Position numbers and translations under genes: made by a program
The notes under the pieces: model-generated
Told to the model about the DNA's origin: nothing
Database searches by the model: none
What the model saw: the letters and a program-made list of their open reading frames with translations, nothing else
Shown here: positions 1 to 9,401 of the stretch, piece by piece
Numbering within the stretch: the stretch's first letter is position 1
Layout of the letters: the number at the start of each line of letters is the position of its first letter
Assembly (NCBI GenBank): GCA_008501585.1
Contig: QQUN01000005.1
Coordinates: forward strand, 248,001 to 312,000
DNA length: 64,000 nt
Direction of reading: 5' to 3'
DNA from: Pseudomonadota bacterium
GTDB lineage: Bacteria > Pseudomonadota > Gammaproteobacteria > Burkholderiales > Rhodocyclaceae

Positions 1-786
1 ATGTATCCGGATCGGCGGATGGCCGTGCTTGCCGGGTGTCGCAGCGCGTCGGCGCGGGCATGCGCGCGCGCCCTGCAGCTGGCCGGCTGCGCGGGGGCGC
101 TTGTCGAGTCGGGCGGGTCGCATGGCAGGCATTTCGTCCGCCGGCAATGGCAACGCTTTCGCCGCCACCCGCGTGCCGTTCTGCTGGGCGCCCTCGCCGT
201 CGCCGTGCCACCGCTGGCGGTGCTGACCCTGGCCGGGCCGGCGGTCTTCGATTTCGCTGACACGGCCTATCGGCCGGATCGCCAGATCGCCGCCCTGCTC
301 CATGGCGAGCAGCTGGTACCCCCGGTCGCCCTGCCGCCAGCGATGTTTTCTACCCGGGAGGTTGAGCAGGTTCGGCCGGATGTGGTCGATGCCAGCCGCA
401 ACTGGCAGCAACTTGACCCGGAGTTCACCCAGCGCCTGCTGCTGGTCATCAAGATCATGCGCGAACGCTACGGCTACGACGTTGCGTTGATCGAGGGATA
501 CCGCACACCCGAGCGCCAGAGCGAACTGGCGGCGCTGGGGCCGCAGGTCACTCAGGCCGCGGCTTATATGAGCTATCACCAGTACGGGCTGGCGGCGGAT
601 TGCGCATTTTTGCGCGATGGCAAGCTCGTCATCTCCGAGCGCGATCCATGGGCCATGCGGGGCTACACGCTATACGGCGAAGTGGCCGAGTCGGTCGGCC
701 TGACCTGGGGCGGGCGGTGGCGCATGCGCGATCTCGGCCACATCGAGCTGCGCCGCGACGGGGTGATCGGCAGCCGTTTTTCCTGA
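1..786 (+). CDS. Membrane-anchored M15 (VanY/LAS-type) peptidoglycan peptidase, TagX-like
   Basis: Probable cell-wall peptidase of the T6SS cluster. A hydrophobic segment near residues 60-82 suggests an inner-membrane anchor with a periplasmic catalytic domain. The M15 zinc signature is visible: S-x-H-x6-D with H193 and D200, and a second motif D-L-G-H-I-E with H247. Family knowledge: LAS metallopeptidases cut L-Ala-D-Glu or peptide cross-links, and the Acinetobacter T6SS protein TagX is a comparable anchored peptidase thought to open the wall for the secretion machine. The location, 45 bp before a PAAR gene and upstream of tssM, supports that role. The reading frame begins with the first base of the window, so the true start may lie further left or at the second Met (base 19). 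The role as TagX is inferred. Confidence 0.72.
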   Translation: MYPDRRMAVLAGCRSASARACARALQLAGCAGALVESGGSHGRHFVRRQWQRFRRHPRAVLLGALAVAVPPLAVLTLAGPAVFDFADTAYRPDRQIAALLHGEQLVPPVALPPAMFSTREVEQVRPDVVDASRNWQQLDPEFTQRLLLVIKIMRERYGYDVALIEGYRTPERQSELAALGPQVTQAAAYMSYHQYGLAADCAFLRDGKLVISERDPWAMRGYTLYGEVAESVGLTWGGRWRMRDLGHIELRRDGVIGSRFS

Positions 787-830
787 ACTTGCCTTGACGT
801 GACACTGCGACCTGACCACTGGAGAAACAC

Positions 831-1097
831 ATGCCCCGTCCCTTCATTCTGCTCGGCGATAAGACAAGCCATGGCGGCACGGTGATCAGTGCGTCCGACA
901 ACAGTGATTGTGGCGGCCGCGGCATTGCACGTGTCGGCGACAAGGTCACGTGCCCGAAGAAGGGCCATGGTCGTGTGACGACCATCGCCACCGGCGACCC
1001 CACCGCGTTGATCGACGGCCGGCCGGCCGCTCGCCATGGCGACCTCACGGCGTGTGGTGCCACGCTGATTGCCAGCCAGTCGCTGACCACAGACTGA
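831..1097 (+). CDS. PAAR-domain T6SS spike tip protein
   Basis: Small (88 aa) stand-alone PAAR protein. These fold into a metal-tipped cone that sharpens the VgrG spike of the type VI secretion system and may carry effectors. The sequence has the typical glycine-rich repeats, an N-terminal GDKTSHGG motif, a central ARVGDKVTCPKKGH stretch and a literal PAAR motif inside GRPAARHGD. The conserved His and Cys residues fit metal binding at the tip. There is no C-terminal extension, so it is a plain tip rather than a fused toxin. It sits between the M15 peptidase gene and a membrane-protein gene, all reading toward tssM. Confidence 0.92.
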   Translation: MPRPFILLGDKTSHGGTVISASDNSDCGGRGIARVGDKVTCPKKGHGRVTTIATGDPTALIDGRPAARHGDLTACGATLIASQSLTTD

Positions 1098-1117
1098 CCC
1101 CGGGCGCCTGCTGAATC

Positions 1118-2479
1118 ATGCTTGCCTCCGCATTGACGCTCATCGGTACGACGCTGTTTGCGCTGCTGCTCGTCTGGGCCTTGGTGCTGGGCTGGTGGCA
1201 GGCCAACGACCACACGCCGAGCAGCACCGAAATGCTGCTCTACCTGGGCGCCCTGCCCCTGTCGATGATCGGGGGCTACTGGCTGCTGCGCGGCTTCATC
1301 GACCATCTCAAGGCCCCCGCCGAGGCGGCTGCGCCGCCCCGTGCCGTGGCCGATGATCCACTCGCCGGCGCGCCATCGACGGTATCGAGCGATACGCATG
1401 GCGAGTCGGTGTACCTCCTCGATTCATTCATCTGCACACCGGCTGGGGACGATGCGGCGCAGCTTCTGAGCGCGGTCGCCGAGGGCAAACGTCCGGCACC
1501 CGATGCGGCCTTGTCCGACGATGACGGGTTCCCGGTGTTTGCCGCGCGGGTTGATGAACTCGATGTCGCTGCCGTGGCCGAACTTGATCCGCCGCCGGGG
1601 CGGTCGCGCTGGCTGGCGCTGATCGTTCGCGTGTTGCCGGGGGTCGTGGACCGCGTCCGCGAGTGTCTGGCGGCCCGCACGACGGCGGCGCGCTTCCACC
1701 TGCTGTGGCTGTTGCCGCCGGCGGTGCCGGTGGCGGAGTTTTCCGACCTGCGCACCTGGCTGCTGTCGCAGTGCCTGGACGGCCTGGCGCCCGAGCGTAT
1801 CGACCTCGTGCTGCAATCCGCCGCGACCGAAGCCGAGGTGATGGCGCACCTCGACGGCGTTGTCGTTAGCGCCAGTCAGCGACCGGATGACGGCGACATT
1901 CACGGCGTACTGGCGGCCGGCACGGCGATTGATGCAGCCACGGTGACAGCGTGGAGCGCGCGGGGCATGTTGTTTTCCGCCACCAGCCCGAACGGCATGA
2001 TGCCGGGCGAAGGTGCGCTCTGCCTGTTGCTTTCTGCGTCGCCAGATGATGACACCCAAGTCCGCATCAGCCGGGTCAACGGCGCGGCACGCGACAAAGC
2101 GGTCGACGCCCACGGCCGCATCAGCGGCACCCTGCTCGGGGCGCTGGCCACGGCCCTCCTCCCGCGTCACCAGTTGGTGCCGGCGGATATCTGCGCCATC
2201 GTCAGTGACGCCGACCATCGTGCCTCTCGCGCCAGCGAGCTGTTCGATGCCTTCGGCGATGACTTCGCCGCGCTCGACCCCGCCGCGGACTATCCGTGCA
2301 TCGGCACCGTGTGCGGGTCGCTTGCGCCGTTTGGGGGGCTGCTCGCGGTGGCCGCTGCCAGCGCCAGCGTGACCGACCGGCCGGCCCTTTGCATCACGCA
2401 GCAACATCCCACGGCCCGCGCCGCGGTCCTGCTGTTTCCTCTTCCGCCGCCGGCTGATTGTCCGGCGGAGGCCTCCTGA
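1118..2479 (+). CDS. T6SS-cluster membrane protein with degenerate ketosynthase-like C-terminal region
   Basis: Not a recognised Tss subunit. The 453 aa protein starts with two hydrophobic segments (about residues 5-26 and 40-60), then a low-complexity linker, then a long soluble region. From about residue 285 the layout resembles the second half of a beta-ketoacyl synthase: a M-P-G-E-G-A-L-C-L-L-L strand, a spacer, then VSDADHRASRASELFDAFG and a G-T-V-C-G-S-L-A-P-F-G-G turn. Real ketosynthases carry histidines in D-x-H-x-T-G-T and G-H-x-x-G-A; neither is in place here and no active-site Cys motif is evident, so it is probably not catalytic. It lies 20 bp after the PAAR gene and 16 bp before tssM, so it is likely cotranscribed and may be a structural or accessory T6SS part. 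The fold assignment is an inference from motif spacing. Confidence 0.6.
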   Translation: MLASALTLIGTTLFALLLVWALVLGWWQANDHTPSSTEMLLYLGALPLSMIGGYWLLRGFIDHLKAPAEAAAPPRAVADDPLAGAPSTVSSDTHGESVYLLDSFICTPAGDDAAQLLSAVAEGKRPAPDAALSDDDGFPVFAARVDELDVAAVAELDPPPGRSRWLALIVRVLPGVVDRVRECLAARTTAARFHLLWLLPPAVPVAEFSDLRTWLLSQCLDGLAPERIDLVLQSAATEAEVMAHLDGVVVSASQRPDDGDIHGVLAAGTAIDAATVTAWSARGMLFSATSPNGMMPGEGALCLLLSASPDDDTQVRISRVNGAARDKAVDAHGRISGTLLGALATALLPRHQLVPADICAIVSDADHRASRASELFDAFGDDFAALDPAADYPCIGTVCGSLAPFGGLLAVAAASASVTDRPALCITQQHPTARAAVLLFPLPPPADCPAEAS

Positions 2480-2495
2480 CCCAACGCCCTTCCCC

Positions 2496-5400
2496 ATGTC
2501 TCGACTCCGCTCCTTTCTTACCGATTCACGCACCCTGGCTTTTGTCGGCATTGCCGCGGCCGTGGCGTTTTTCTTTCTCGGCGCCAGGACACTCAAGATC
2601 GCCTTGCTCTGGGCGGCAGTCGCCAGTGCGGTGCTTGTCGTGCTGTGGCTGGTGGTGTGGGTTGTGCGCCGACGCCGCGCCCGGCGCTCGGCCGACGAGC
2701 TTGGCGCCATGCTCGAGCAGCAAGGTGACCAGGCCAAGGCCTCGGCCAACGAGGCCGCCCGCGCCGACATCGCTGCGCTCCAGCAGCGCATGCAGGCGGC
2801 CGTCAAGACGATCAAGGGATCACGCCTCGGACAAACCTCGGGGCGGGCCGCCCTGTATGAGCTGCCCTGGTACATCACCATCGGCAACCCGGCCGCCGGC
2901 AAGAGCACGGCCATCGTCAACTCCGGCCTGACGTTCCCCTTCGATGATGGTGGCAGCAACGTCATCAAGGGCATTGGCGGCACCCGCAACTGCGACTGGT
3001 TCTTCACGACCGAGGGCATCTTGCTGGACACGGCCGGGCGCTATTCGGTGCACGAGGAAGACCGCGCCGAATGGCTCGGCTTCCTCGGCCTGCTCAAGAA
3101 ACACCGGCCGCGCGCGCCGATCAACGGCATCATCGTGACGGTCAGCATCGGTGAGCTGGTGGGCAGTTCGCCCAGCTTCGCCATGGGGCTGGCGAAGAAC
3201 CTCCGCCAGCGGGTCCAGGAACTGACCGAGAAGCTTGCCGTGTTCGCGCCGGTGTATGTGATGTTCACCAAGGCCGACCTGATCCCGGGGTTTCACGATT
3301 TTTTCCACGACCTGGACTGGAACGAGCGTGACCGGGTCTGGGGGGCAACCCTGCCTTACGATCCGGCCGGCGGCGGCGATGCCATCGCGCTGTTCGATGA
3401 GCATTTCGACGCCTTGTATGAAGGCCTGCGGGCATTGAGCGTGGCGCAGATGTCGCGCAGCCAGGGTGAAAGCTCCCCTCCCGGGTTGCTGACGTTCCCG
3501 TCGGAGTTCGCCAGCGTCAAGCCCGCGCTGAAGGCCTTTCTTGCCACCCTGTTTGAAGAGAATCCCTTCCAGTTCAAGCCGATCTTCCGTGGCTTCTACA
3601 TCACCTCCGCGCTGCAGGACGGTGAAACCAAGCCGCTGGCCAATGAGCGGATCATCCGCAAGTTCGGCCTTGTCGGCGATGGGCCGATGCCTTTGCGGAT
3701 GACGGCAAACCACGGGTTCTTTCTCAAGGACCTGTTCGCCAAGGTGATGTTCGCCGACCGCAACCTGGTGCGTCAGTATGCCAGCCGCTCGCGGCTGCGC
3801 TGGCGGCAGGCGGCGGTGTTTGGCAGCCTGTGCCTGCTGGGGGTGGCGCTCGGGGGCTGGAGCTGGTCCTATGTCAACAATCGGGCGCTGTTGCTCAATG
3901 TCGAACAGGATCTCCAGCAGGCCGTGCGCATTCAGGACGGGCGGCTCGACCTGCAAAGCCGTATCGAGGCGCTGGGTATCCTGCAGGACCGGCTGGTCCA
4001 GCTCGAACGTTTCAACGATGATCACCCCGTGTCGCTCGGCCTGGGGCTGTACCAGGGCGAGCAGCTGGCCGATAAGCTGCGTGCCGAGTTTTTCGCCGGC
4101 GTGCGCAACCTGATGCTCAAGCCGGTCACCGAAAACCTCGAAGCCTTCCTGGGCGAGGTCAATCGCAATGCGGCGCAACTGGTCGCCCGGGAGGCGGATG
4201 TCCCCGCCCGGGCGCCAACCGCGGGCGGCGCGTACAAACGTGCGGCGCCGACCGATGTCGAAGACGCCTATAACGCGCTCAAGACCTATCTCATGCTGGC
4301 CAGTCGCGAGCATGTCGAGGTGGGACACCTCTCCGACCAGATCACCCGCTTCTGGCGCAGCTGGCTGGAGGCCAATCGCGGCACCATGAGCCGGGAGCAC
4401 ATGATCCGTGCGGCCGAGCGCATCCTGACCTTCCATCTCGAGCACGTACGCGCCCCCGACTGGCCGACCGTCGACAACAACCTGGCGATTGTCGACCAGA
4501 CCCGTGACAACCTGCGCCGCGTGGTGCGGGGCATGCCGGCCGCCGAGCGTGTCTATGCCGAGATCAAGGCGCGCGCGTCGACCCGCTTCCCGCCGGTCAC
4601 CGTTGCCAGCCTGGTTGGTCCCGACAATGCCGCGGTCGTGTCCGGAAGCCATGTGGTGTCCGGCGCCTTCACCGTCGAGGCGTGGCGAGACTATGTGCAG
4701 GCGGCAATCAAGGAGGCGGCGACCAGCGAACAGAACAGTGCCGACTGGGTGTTGAAGACCTCGATCAAGGACGACCTGACCCTCGAGGGCAGCCCTGAGC
4801 AGATCCAGAAGTCGCTCGTTGCGATGTACAAGCAGGAATATGCCGAAGAATGGAAGCGCTTCGTGCAGGGCATCAGTGTCAGCAGCTTTGCCTCCTTCCC
4901 CGCGGCCGTGGCCGGCATGAACCGCCTGGGCGACCCGGCAAGCTCGCCGATCGGTACGCTGATCCAGGCCATCTTCGACCAGACCTCATGGGACAACCCC
5001 TCGCTTGCCAATGTCGGTATCGAGCGGGCACAGAAGGGCTTTGTCGAGTGGTTCAAGCGCTCGGTGTTGCGCATGGCGCCGAGCCGTGTGCAAGTGGACG
5101 TCAATATGAGTGGCAAGGCCGTCGAGGTGGCCATGGGGCCGATCGGCCAGGAGTTTGCCGGTTTTGGGCGGCTGATGATGGCGCGGGACAACGCCGAACC
5201 GCTCTCCGGCATCTATCTCAAGCAGTTGTCAAAGGTCCGCACCCGGCTCAATCAGCTGAAGAACCAGGGTGACCCCGGCCCCGGTGCCATCAAGCTGCTG
5301 CGCGAGACCATCGACGGCGGCGAATCGGAGCTGGCCGACACCTTGCGCTTCGTTGACGAACAGATGCTGACCGGCATGCCCGACAACCAGCGTGCGGTGC

Positions 5401-6269
5401 TGCGCCCGCTGCTGTTGCGCCCGTTGCTGCAAACCTTTGCCGCGGTGCTGCAGCCGGCCGAGGACGAACTCAATACATCCTGGGCCATTCAGGTCCATGA
5501 GCCATTCAACCGCAAACTGGCCATCAAGTACCCCTTTGCGGCACAGGCCAGCATCGAGGCCTCACCCCAGGAGATCGCACAGATCTTCGGACCCGAGGGC
5601 GCCATTGCCCGCTATGTGGACACCACCATGGGGTCGCTCGTCGTGCGCCGGGGCAACACCATCACCCCGCGCACCTGGGGCGACCTGGGCATCCACCTGC
5701 GCACGGACTTCATGACCGGGTTTTCGCGCTGGGTCGCCTCGCTCGACGGCGCGGCGGCCGGTGGGGGTGACGCGGCCCCGCCGCAGACGGTGTTCATGCT
5801 GCGCCCGCGCCCCGTGCCCGGCGCCACCGGTTATGTCATCGAGATCGACGGGCAGAAACTCGACTACCGCAACGGCCCCCTGCAATGGGCCAACTTCGTG
5901 TGGCCCAACGCGGCCGGCCTGCCGGGGGCGCGTATCGTCGCCTCCACCTTTGACGGTCAATCGCTCGAGTTGATCAACTTCCCCGGCCGGTTCGGACTCG
6001 AAAAGATGATCAATGCCGCGCAGCGGGTGCGTCAGCCCGACAACACCTTCCGCCTGTCCTGGGCGCGCGAGGGCGTCGAGGTGGGTGTCGACCTGCGCAT
6101 CGTCAGCAGCGCTCAGGCGCAGGCCGCGTCAAGCGCCGATGATGCCCCCCGGCGGGGGCTGGCCGGTGTCGTGCTGCCGGTGCACATCGCCGGCAAACAC
6201 GATGCCGGCACGGGCGCACCGGCACCAACGGCCGCGATGGCCCTGTCCGCGACGGGGGCTGGCCAATGA
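2496..6269 (+). CDS. tssM: T6SS membrane-complex protein TssM (IcmF family)
   Basis: Inner-membrane core of the T6SS TssJLM complex that anchors the sheath and spans the periplasm. At 1257 aa it has the normal family length. Two membrane segments lie at about residues 12-58 and a third at about 438-460, which places the large C-terminal half in the periplasm. The cytoplasmic NTPase part has an intact Walker A (GNPAAGKS, residues 130-137) and a Walker B-like LLDTAGRYS near residue 176. The C-terminal domains are typical of ImcF-related and DUF1215-type regions. The next gene, tagF, starts inside its stop codon (ATGA), showing an operon. Confidence 0.96.
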   Translation: MSRLRSFLTDSRTLAFVGIAAAVAFFFLGARTLKIALLWAAVASAVLVVLWLVVWVVRRRRARRSADELGAMLEQQGDQAKASANEAARADIAALQQRMQAAVKTIKGSRLGQTSGRAALYELPWYITIGNPAAGKSTAIVNSGLTFPFDDGGSNVIKGIGGTRNCDWFFTTEGILLDTAGRYSVHEEDRAEWLGFLGLLKKHRPRAPINGIIVTVSIGELVGSSPSFAMGLAKNLRQRVQELTEKLAVFAPVYVMFTKADLIPGFHDFFHDLDWNERDRVWGATLPYDPAGGGDAIALFDEHFDALYEGLRALSVAQMSRSQGESSPPGLLTFPSEFASVKPALKAFLATLFEENPFQFKPIFRGFYITSALQDGETKPLANERIIRKFGLVGDGPMPLRMTANHGFFLKDLFAKVMFADRNLVRQYASRSRLRWRQAAVFGSLCLLGVALGGWSWSYVNNRALLLNVEQDLQQAVRIQDGRLDLQSRIEALGILQDRLVQLERFNDDHPVSLGLGLYQGEQLADKLRAEFFAGVRNLMLKPVTENLEAFLGEVNRNAAQLVAREADVPARAPTAGGAYKRAAPTDVEDAYNALKTYLMLASREHVEVGHLSDQITRFWRSWLEANRGTMSREHMIRAAERILTFHLEHVRAPDWPTVDNNLAIVDQTRDNLRRVVRGMPAAERVYAEIKARASTRFPPVTVASLVGPDNAAVVSGSHVVSGAFTVEAWRDYVQAAIKEAATSEQNSADWVLKTSIKDDLTLEGSPEQIQKSLVAMYKQEYAEEWKRFVQGISVSSFASFPAAVAGMNRLGDPASSPIGTLIQAIFDQTSWDNPSLANVGIERAQKGFVEWFKRSVLRMAPSRVQVDVNMSGKAVEVAMGPIGQEFAGFGRLMMARDNAEPLSGIYLKQLSKVRTRLNQLKNQGDPGPGAIKLLRETIDGGESELADTLRFVDEQMLTGMPDNQRAVLRPLLLRPLLQTFAAVLQPAEDELNTSWAIQVHEPFNRKLAIKYPFAAQASIEASPQEIAQIFGPEGAIARYVDTTMGSLVVRRGNTITPRTWGDLGIHLRTDFMTGFSRWVASLDGAAAGGGDAAPPQTVFMLRPRPVPGATGYVIEIDGQKLDYRNGPLQWANFVWPNAAGLPGARIVASTFDGQSLELINFPGRFGLEKMINAAQRVRQPDNTFRLSWAREGVEVGVDLRIVSSAQAQAASSADDAPRRGLAGVVLPVHIAGKHDAGTGAPAPTAAMALSATGAGQ

Positions 6270-7252
6270 GTGCCGTGCCGGGCGCGTCGGCCACCTGCTT
6301 CGGCAAGCTCCCGAGCCGGGGGGATTTCGTCAAGGGGCCGAGCCAGCACCAGCTGATCAGCATGCTCGATCGCTGGGTGTCATCGACGATGGAGCGCCTC
6401 TCGGACGACCCGCGCTGGAAAACCGCGTACGACGCCGCCCCGGCCGTCGACTTCGCCTTTGTCGGCGCCCGCAGCCGCATCTCGGTGGTCGGCCATCTCC
6501 GGCCCAGCCAGGACGCCTCCGGCCGGCGTTTTCCGTTCCTTACCGTTGGCACCATCGAGCGTGACGATGCGCTCATGTTTCGTTGTGCGCCAGCCGGCTT
6601 GTCGCGCCCCTTCGGGCAGCTGCGGGGCATTGCTCGCGCCGCGCTCGAGGGCAGCGACATTGCCCAGATGCTCCGTGAGCTGGCCGCCGTGGATTGCGGT
6701 GGCGAATTTTCGCTGGCGCTGGCGGCCGATCCACTGGGCCAGTTCGTGCGCCGCACAACACTGGGCGGATTTGCCGCACTGGTACCGGCGCGGCTGACGC
6801 CGGATGCCGTTCGCCGCATCATCCTCGCCATCGGCTTGCTGATGCGACCGGTGCTCGGCAACGGGAATGCGCCCATCGACAAGGCGCTGGTGCTGCCGCT
6901 GCCGGCCGACGAACAACACCGCAATCTGGCCGCTGGCCTGTGGCTGTATCTGGTCTCGGCGTTTCTGCGCAAGAGCGCGGCTGAACTGCAGGTGCTGATT
7001 GCCCGGGATGCCCTGGGCGCGCGGTTGGTGGTCGGCTTCAGCGGTGCGTCACCGCGGGCGCTGCTGGCCGTGATGTCGCCTGGTTCGGAGCCGGACCAGG
7101 CCATTGTGCTGGATGACCCGGAATGGATCGACCAGCACGATGATCTGACACGTGACTACGGCGTGGCCAAGCTGTCGTCCTACCTGCAGCAACCGGCGGT
7201 GACGCTGGAAGCCGTGGTGAATACCTTTCGAGAAGTGTTTCTGGGGGAATGA
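6266..7252 (+). CDS. tagF: T6SS-associated protein TagF
   Basis: TagF (DUF2094 family), a cytoplasmic post-translational regulator that in Pseudomonas and Agrobacterium represses T6SS assembly by binding Fha or the membrane complex. The N-terminus shows the family pattern C-F-G-K-L-P-S-R-G-D-F-V-K, followed by a W-V-S-S-T-M segment and an FPF-type motif (RRFPFLTVG). At 328 aa it is longer than single-domain TagF, having an extra C-terminal part of about 150 residues. It is not fused to a PppA phosphatase: no PP2C motifs are seen. Start and stop both overlap neighbours by 4 bp (ATGA), so it is translationally coupled to tssM and to the OmpA-type gene. Confidence 0.92.
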   Translation: MSAVPGASATCFGKLPSRGDFVKGPSQHQLISMLDRWVSSTMERLSDDPRWKTAYDAAPAVDFAFVGARSRISVVGHLRPSQDASGRRFPFLTVGTIERDDALMFRCAPAGLSRPFGQLRGIARAALEGSDIAQMLRELAAVDCGGEFSLALAADPLGQFVRRTTLGGFAALVPARLTPDAVRRIILAIGLLMRPVLGNGNAPIDKALVLPLPADEQHRNLAAGLWLYLVSAFLRKSAAELQVLIARDALGARLVVGFSGASPRALLAVMSPGSEPDQAIVLDDPEWIDQHDDLTRDYGVAKLSSYLQQPAVTLEAVVNTFREVFLGE

Positions 7253-8025
7253 GCATGCCATGTCGTATCACCGTCGCCGTTGTTCTCGCCCTGCTCTGCC
7301 CGTTCGTGCATGCCCAGTCGCGGGCGACGCAGGCAGACGAGGTGATCGCTTCCGGCGTCGTCCCGGACGAGGCTGCCCGAAGCGCCATCCTGAGCCGGCT
7401 GCGCGAGCTTTACGGCGCCACGGCGGTCGTCGACCGGCTGGAGGTTGGCGGCGTGGTGCCGCCGCCGAACTGGACCGACTACATGGGCAAGCTGCTTGGC
7501 CCCAATCTCAGGCAAATCCGTGGTGGGCAGTTGCAGGTCAACGGGACGCAGATTGCCCTCAAGGGGACTGTCAGCAACGAGGCCCAGCGCCAGCAGATCG
7601 TCAGCGACATGGCGACGGCGCTGAACCCGACCTACACCGTCGACAATGCGCTGGTTGTCGGCGCCAGCGCGCAGTCGACGCTGGATCAAACCTTGTCGAA
7701 CCGGGTGATCGAATTCGAGTCGGGATCGGCCACCTTGACGCCGGCCGGCGTGGCGATCGTCGATGAAATGGCAGTGGCCATCACCCGCCTGGGCGCGCCG
7801 CGGATCCAGATCATCGGCCATACCGACAGCAGCGGTGAGCGGATGGCCAACGTGGTGCTCAGCCTGTCGCGGGCCAATTCGGTTCGCGACTACCTGGTGC
7901 GCAAGGGCTTGCCGGGCGAGATGCTCAGTGCGCTGGGTGCAGGGCCGGACCGGCCGGTGGCCGACAACGAAACGCCGGAAGGCCGGGCCAAGAACCGCCG
8001 GATCGAGTTCCGCATGGCCAATTAA
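7249..8025 (+). CDS. OmpA-family peptidoglycan-binding protein of the T6SS (TagL/TagN type)
   Basis: Secreted protein with an N-terminal signal peptide (MPCRITVAVVLALLCPFVHAQ), a middle BON-like segment at about residues 85-140, and a C-terminal OmpA/MotB domain from about residue 150. Peptidoglycan-binding motifs are clear: N-R-V-I-E-F-E-S-G-S-A-T-L-T-P, IIGHTDSSGE and N-R-R-I-E-F. There is no lipobox Cys at the cleavage site, so it is probably soluble periplasmic rather than lipid-anchored. Such proteins hold the T6SS membrane complex to the cell wall in clusters whose TssL lacks its own peptidoglycan-binding domain. It overlaps tagF by 4 bp; an alternative start six bases downstream (7255) is possible. 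Confidence 0.88.
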   Translation: MSMPCRITVAVVLALLCPFVHAQSRATQADEVIASGVVPDEAARSAILSRLRELYGATAVVDRLEVGGVVPPPNWTDYMGKLLGPNLRQIRGGQLQVNGTQIALKGTVSNEAQRQQIVSDMATALNPTYTVDNALVVGASAQSTLDQTLSNRVIEFESGSATLTPAGVAIVDEMAVAITRLGAPRIQIIGHTDSSGERMANVVLSLSRANSVRDYLVRKGLPGEMLSALGAGPDRPVADNETPEGRAKNRRIEFRMAN

Positions 8026-8199
8026 GGGCTTGCCCGTGCGACGGGATGGCCGTCAGCACGCGTGGCTCCAACGGCGGGGCGTGCCGATGCCTGTGTTGCG
8101 CACTCGCTCATGCCCTGCCGATCTGCCTGATCGGCCGCGTCGTTCTCTCGCGCCGTTGCCAACGCGGCCATGCACGCGGCCCGGCGCGCGATGACCTTT
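8026..8199. other. Gap between convergent T6SS genes
   Basis: This 174-bp space lies between the stop codons of the OmpA-type gene and tssA. I see no convincing hairpin with a T-tract and no coding sequence. Confidence 0.4.
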
Positions 8200-9279
8200 C
8201 TACCAGTTCTCCGGTGGCGCCTGGGGGGCCGGCATCACGCCGAGCAGGTCCTCGATCTGCAACAGCGCACCTTCGTCCTTGACCACGGCGCGCAACCATT
8301 CATGCAATGACATGCCGCCCCAACGCGCGGCTTTCTCGGCCAGATAGGCTACCGGGCTGTGGGGTTCGGTCTGCTTGAAGAAGGCGGCGATCTCGTTGAG
8401 CTGCCGGATGGCGTCGGCACGGGAGCGGATCGGCCCGGTCGTGTCCAGCCGGGCTGGTGGGGTTTGCAGGGCCGTCGCCGCCGCTTGGGGGGTGACCGGC
8501 CGCCCGGCCGGCGCTGGCAGCAGCCCGGCCTCGTTGGCATTGCGCTGGCAGCGCGTGCGCAGGTCGTCCAGGGCATCGAAGGTGGCGCCGAAGGCTGGCG
8601 CGTCGTCGCCGAGGGCGTTGTCAATGACCGTCCGGAAGGCGCTGACCGCCGCTGCCAGCGTGTCGACACCGTTGAGCACGGTGGCGTAGTGCGCTGCCGG
8701 CGTGTCCTTGCGGGCGGCCTCGAACTGCTCCAGCGTGACCGGCGCCTTCTGTGCCAGGGTGTCGGCGGCGTCGGGGTTTCGGTCGATGCTGGCCGCGGTG
8801 GCTTGCGCGGAGGCCAGATCCAGCAGGGAGTACTGCCCCTTGGGCGACTGTGTGAGGGGGGTTTCGCGGATCAGCCGCGCCGTGCGGGTGACCAGCCAGT
8901 CGAGGGTGCCGATCCGCTCGCTCATGTCGTCATCGTCGGGTACTGGATGCAGGGTCGGCCACCAATGCGCGCAGAAATGACCCAGCAAGCGATAGCCGTC
9001 GGCCAGCCCGCCCAGACCGTGTGTATTGGCCAGGGCTTCACTCAGCCATGCGCTCACCCGCAGATCCTTGGTCCGCGTGCCGAGCAGCGATGTGCAGATC
9101 TGCGCCACGCGGTGCCAGTCGGCCTCCTTCACGGAGGTGACCCATTCGCCCTGCGACAGCGACGGATCGTCGAAGCGACGTGCGTCCTGGATCTGGTCAA
9201 ATTCGGGCGAGAACATCAAGTCTTCGCCGCAGGGGCCATGCGCGCCGGCCAGCGGCTGCATCAGGGCGTCGATATCCAT
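8200..9279 (-). CDS. tssA: T6SS protein TssA (ImpA N-terminal domain)
   Basis: TssA caps or primes the growing sheath and contacts the baseplate. The N-terminal ImpA domain is recognisable (LMQPLAGAHGPCGEDLMFSP, then WHRVAQICTSLLGTRTKDLRVSAWL and the GLGGLADGYRLLGHFCAHWWPTLHP block). The C-terminus has the family ending R-A-D-A-I-R-Q-L-N-E-I-A-A-F-F-K-Q-T-E-P-H-S-P-V-A-Y-L. I chose the Met at 9279, giving 359 aa, because a GAGAG ribosome site precedes it; an in-frame extension to 9345 lacks family similarity. The gene is convergent with the tssM operon, so the cluster has at least two transcription units. Remaining T6SS genes must be outside the window. Confidence 0.92.
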   Translation of the reverse strand: MDIDALMQPLAGAHGPCGEDLMFSPEFDQIQDARRFDDPSLSQGEWVTSVKEADWHRVAQICTSLLGTRTKDLRVSAWLSEALANTHGLGGLADGYRLLGHFCAHWWPTLHPVPDDDDMSERIGTLDWLVTRTARLIRETPLTQSPKGQYSLLDLASAQATAASIDRNPDAADTLAQKAPVTLEQFEAARKDTPAAHYATVLNGVDTLAAAVSAFRTVIDNALGDDAPAFGATFDALDDLRTRCQRNANEAGLLPAPAGRPVTPQAAATALQTPPARLDTTGPIRSRADAIRQLNEIAAFFKQTEPHSPVAYLAEKAARWGGMSLHEWLRAVVKDEGALLQIEDLLGVMPAPQAPPENW

Positions 9280-9401
9280 CCGGGTCTCTCGATCAGCGCA
9301 AAGCGTGGTTATACAGCATGCATTCGTCAAGTGGAAGAATGACATTGCCGTATTTGCAGGCTGGGCTCAAGCCGGCGGCGAACACCGCATCACGTCTGCT
9401 C

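Noticed and set aside
1118-2479. A working beta-ketoacyl synthase
   Set aside because: Neither catalytic His motif nor an active-site Cys motif is present, and there are two membrane helices.
1424-3031. A 535-codon open frame on the minus strand across the T6SS genes
   Set aside because: It lies antisense to two well-supported genes and its translation is low-complexity Arg/Ala-rich with no family features.
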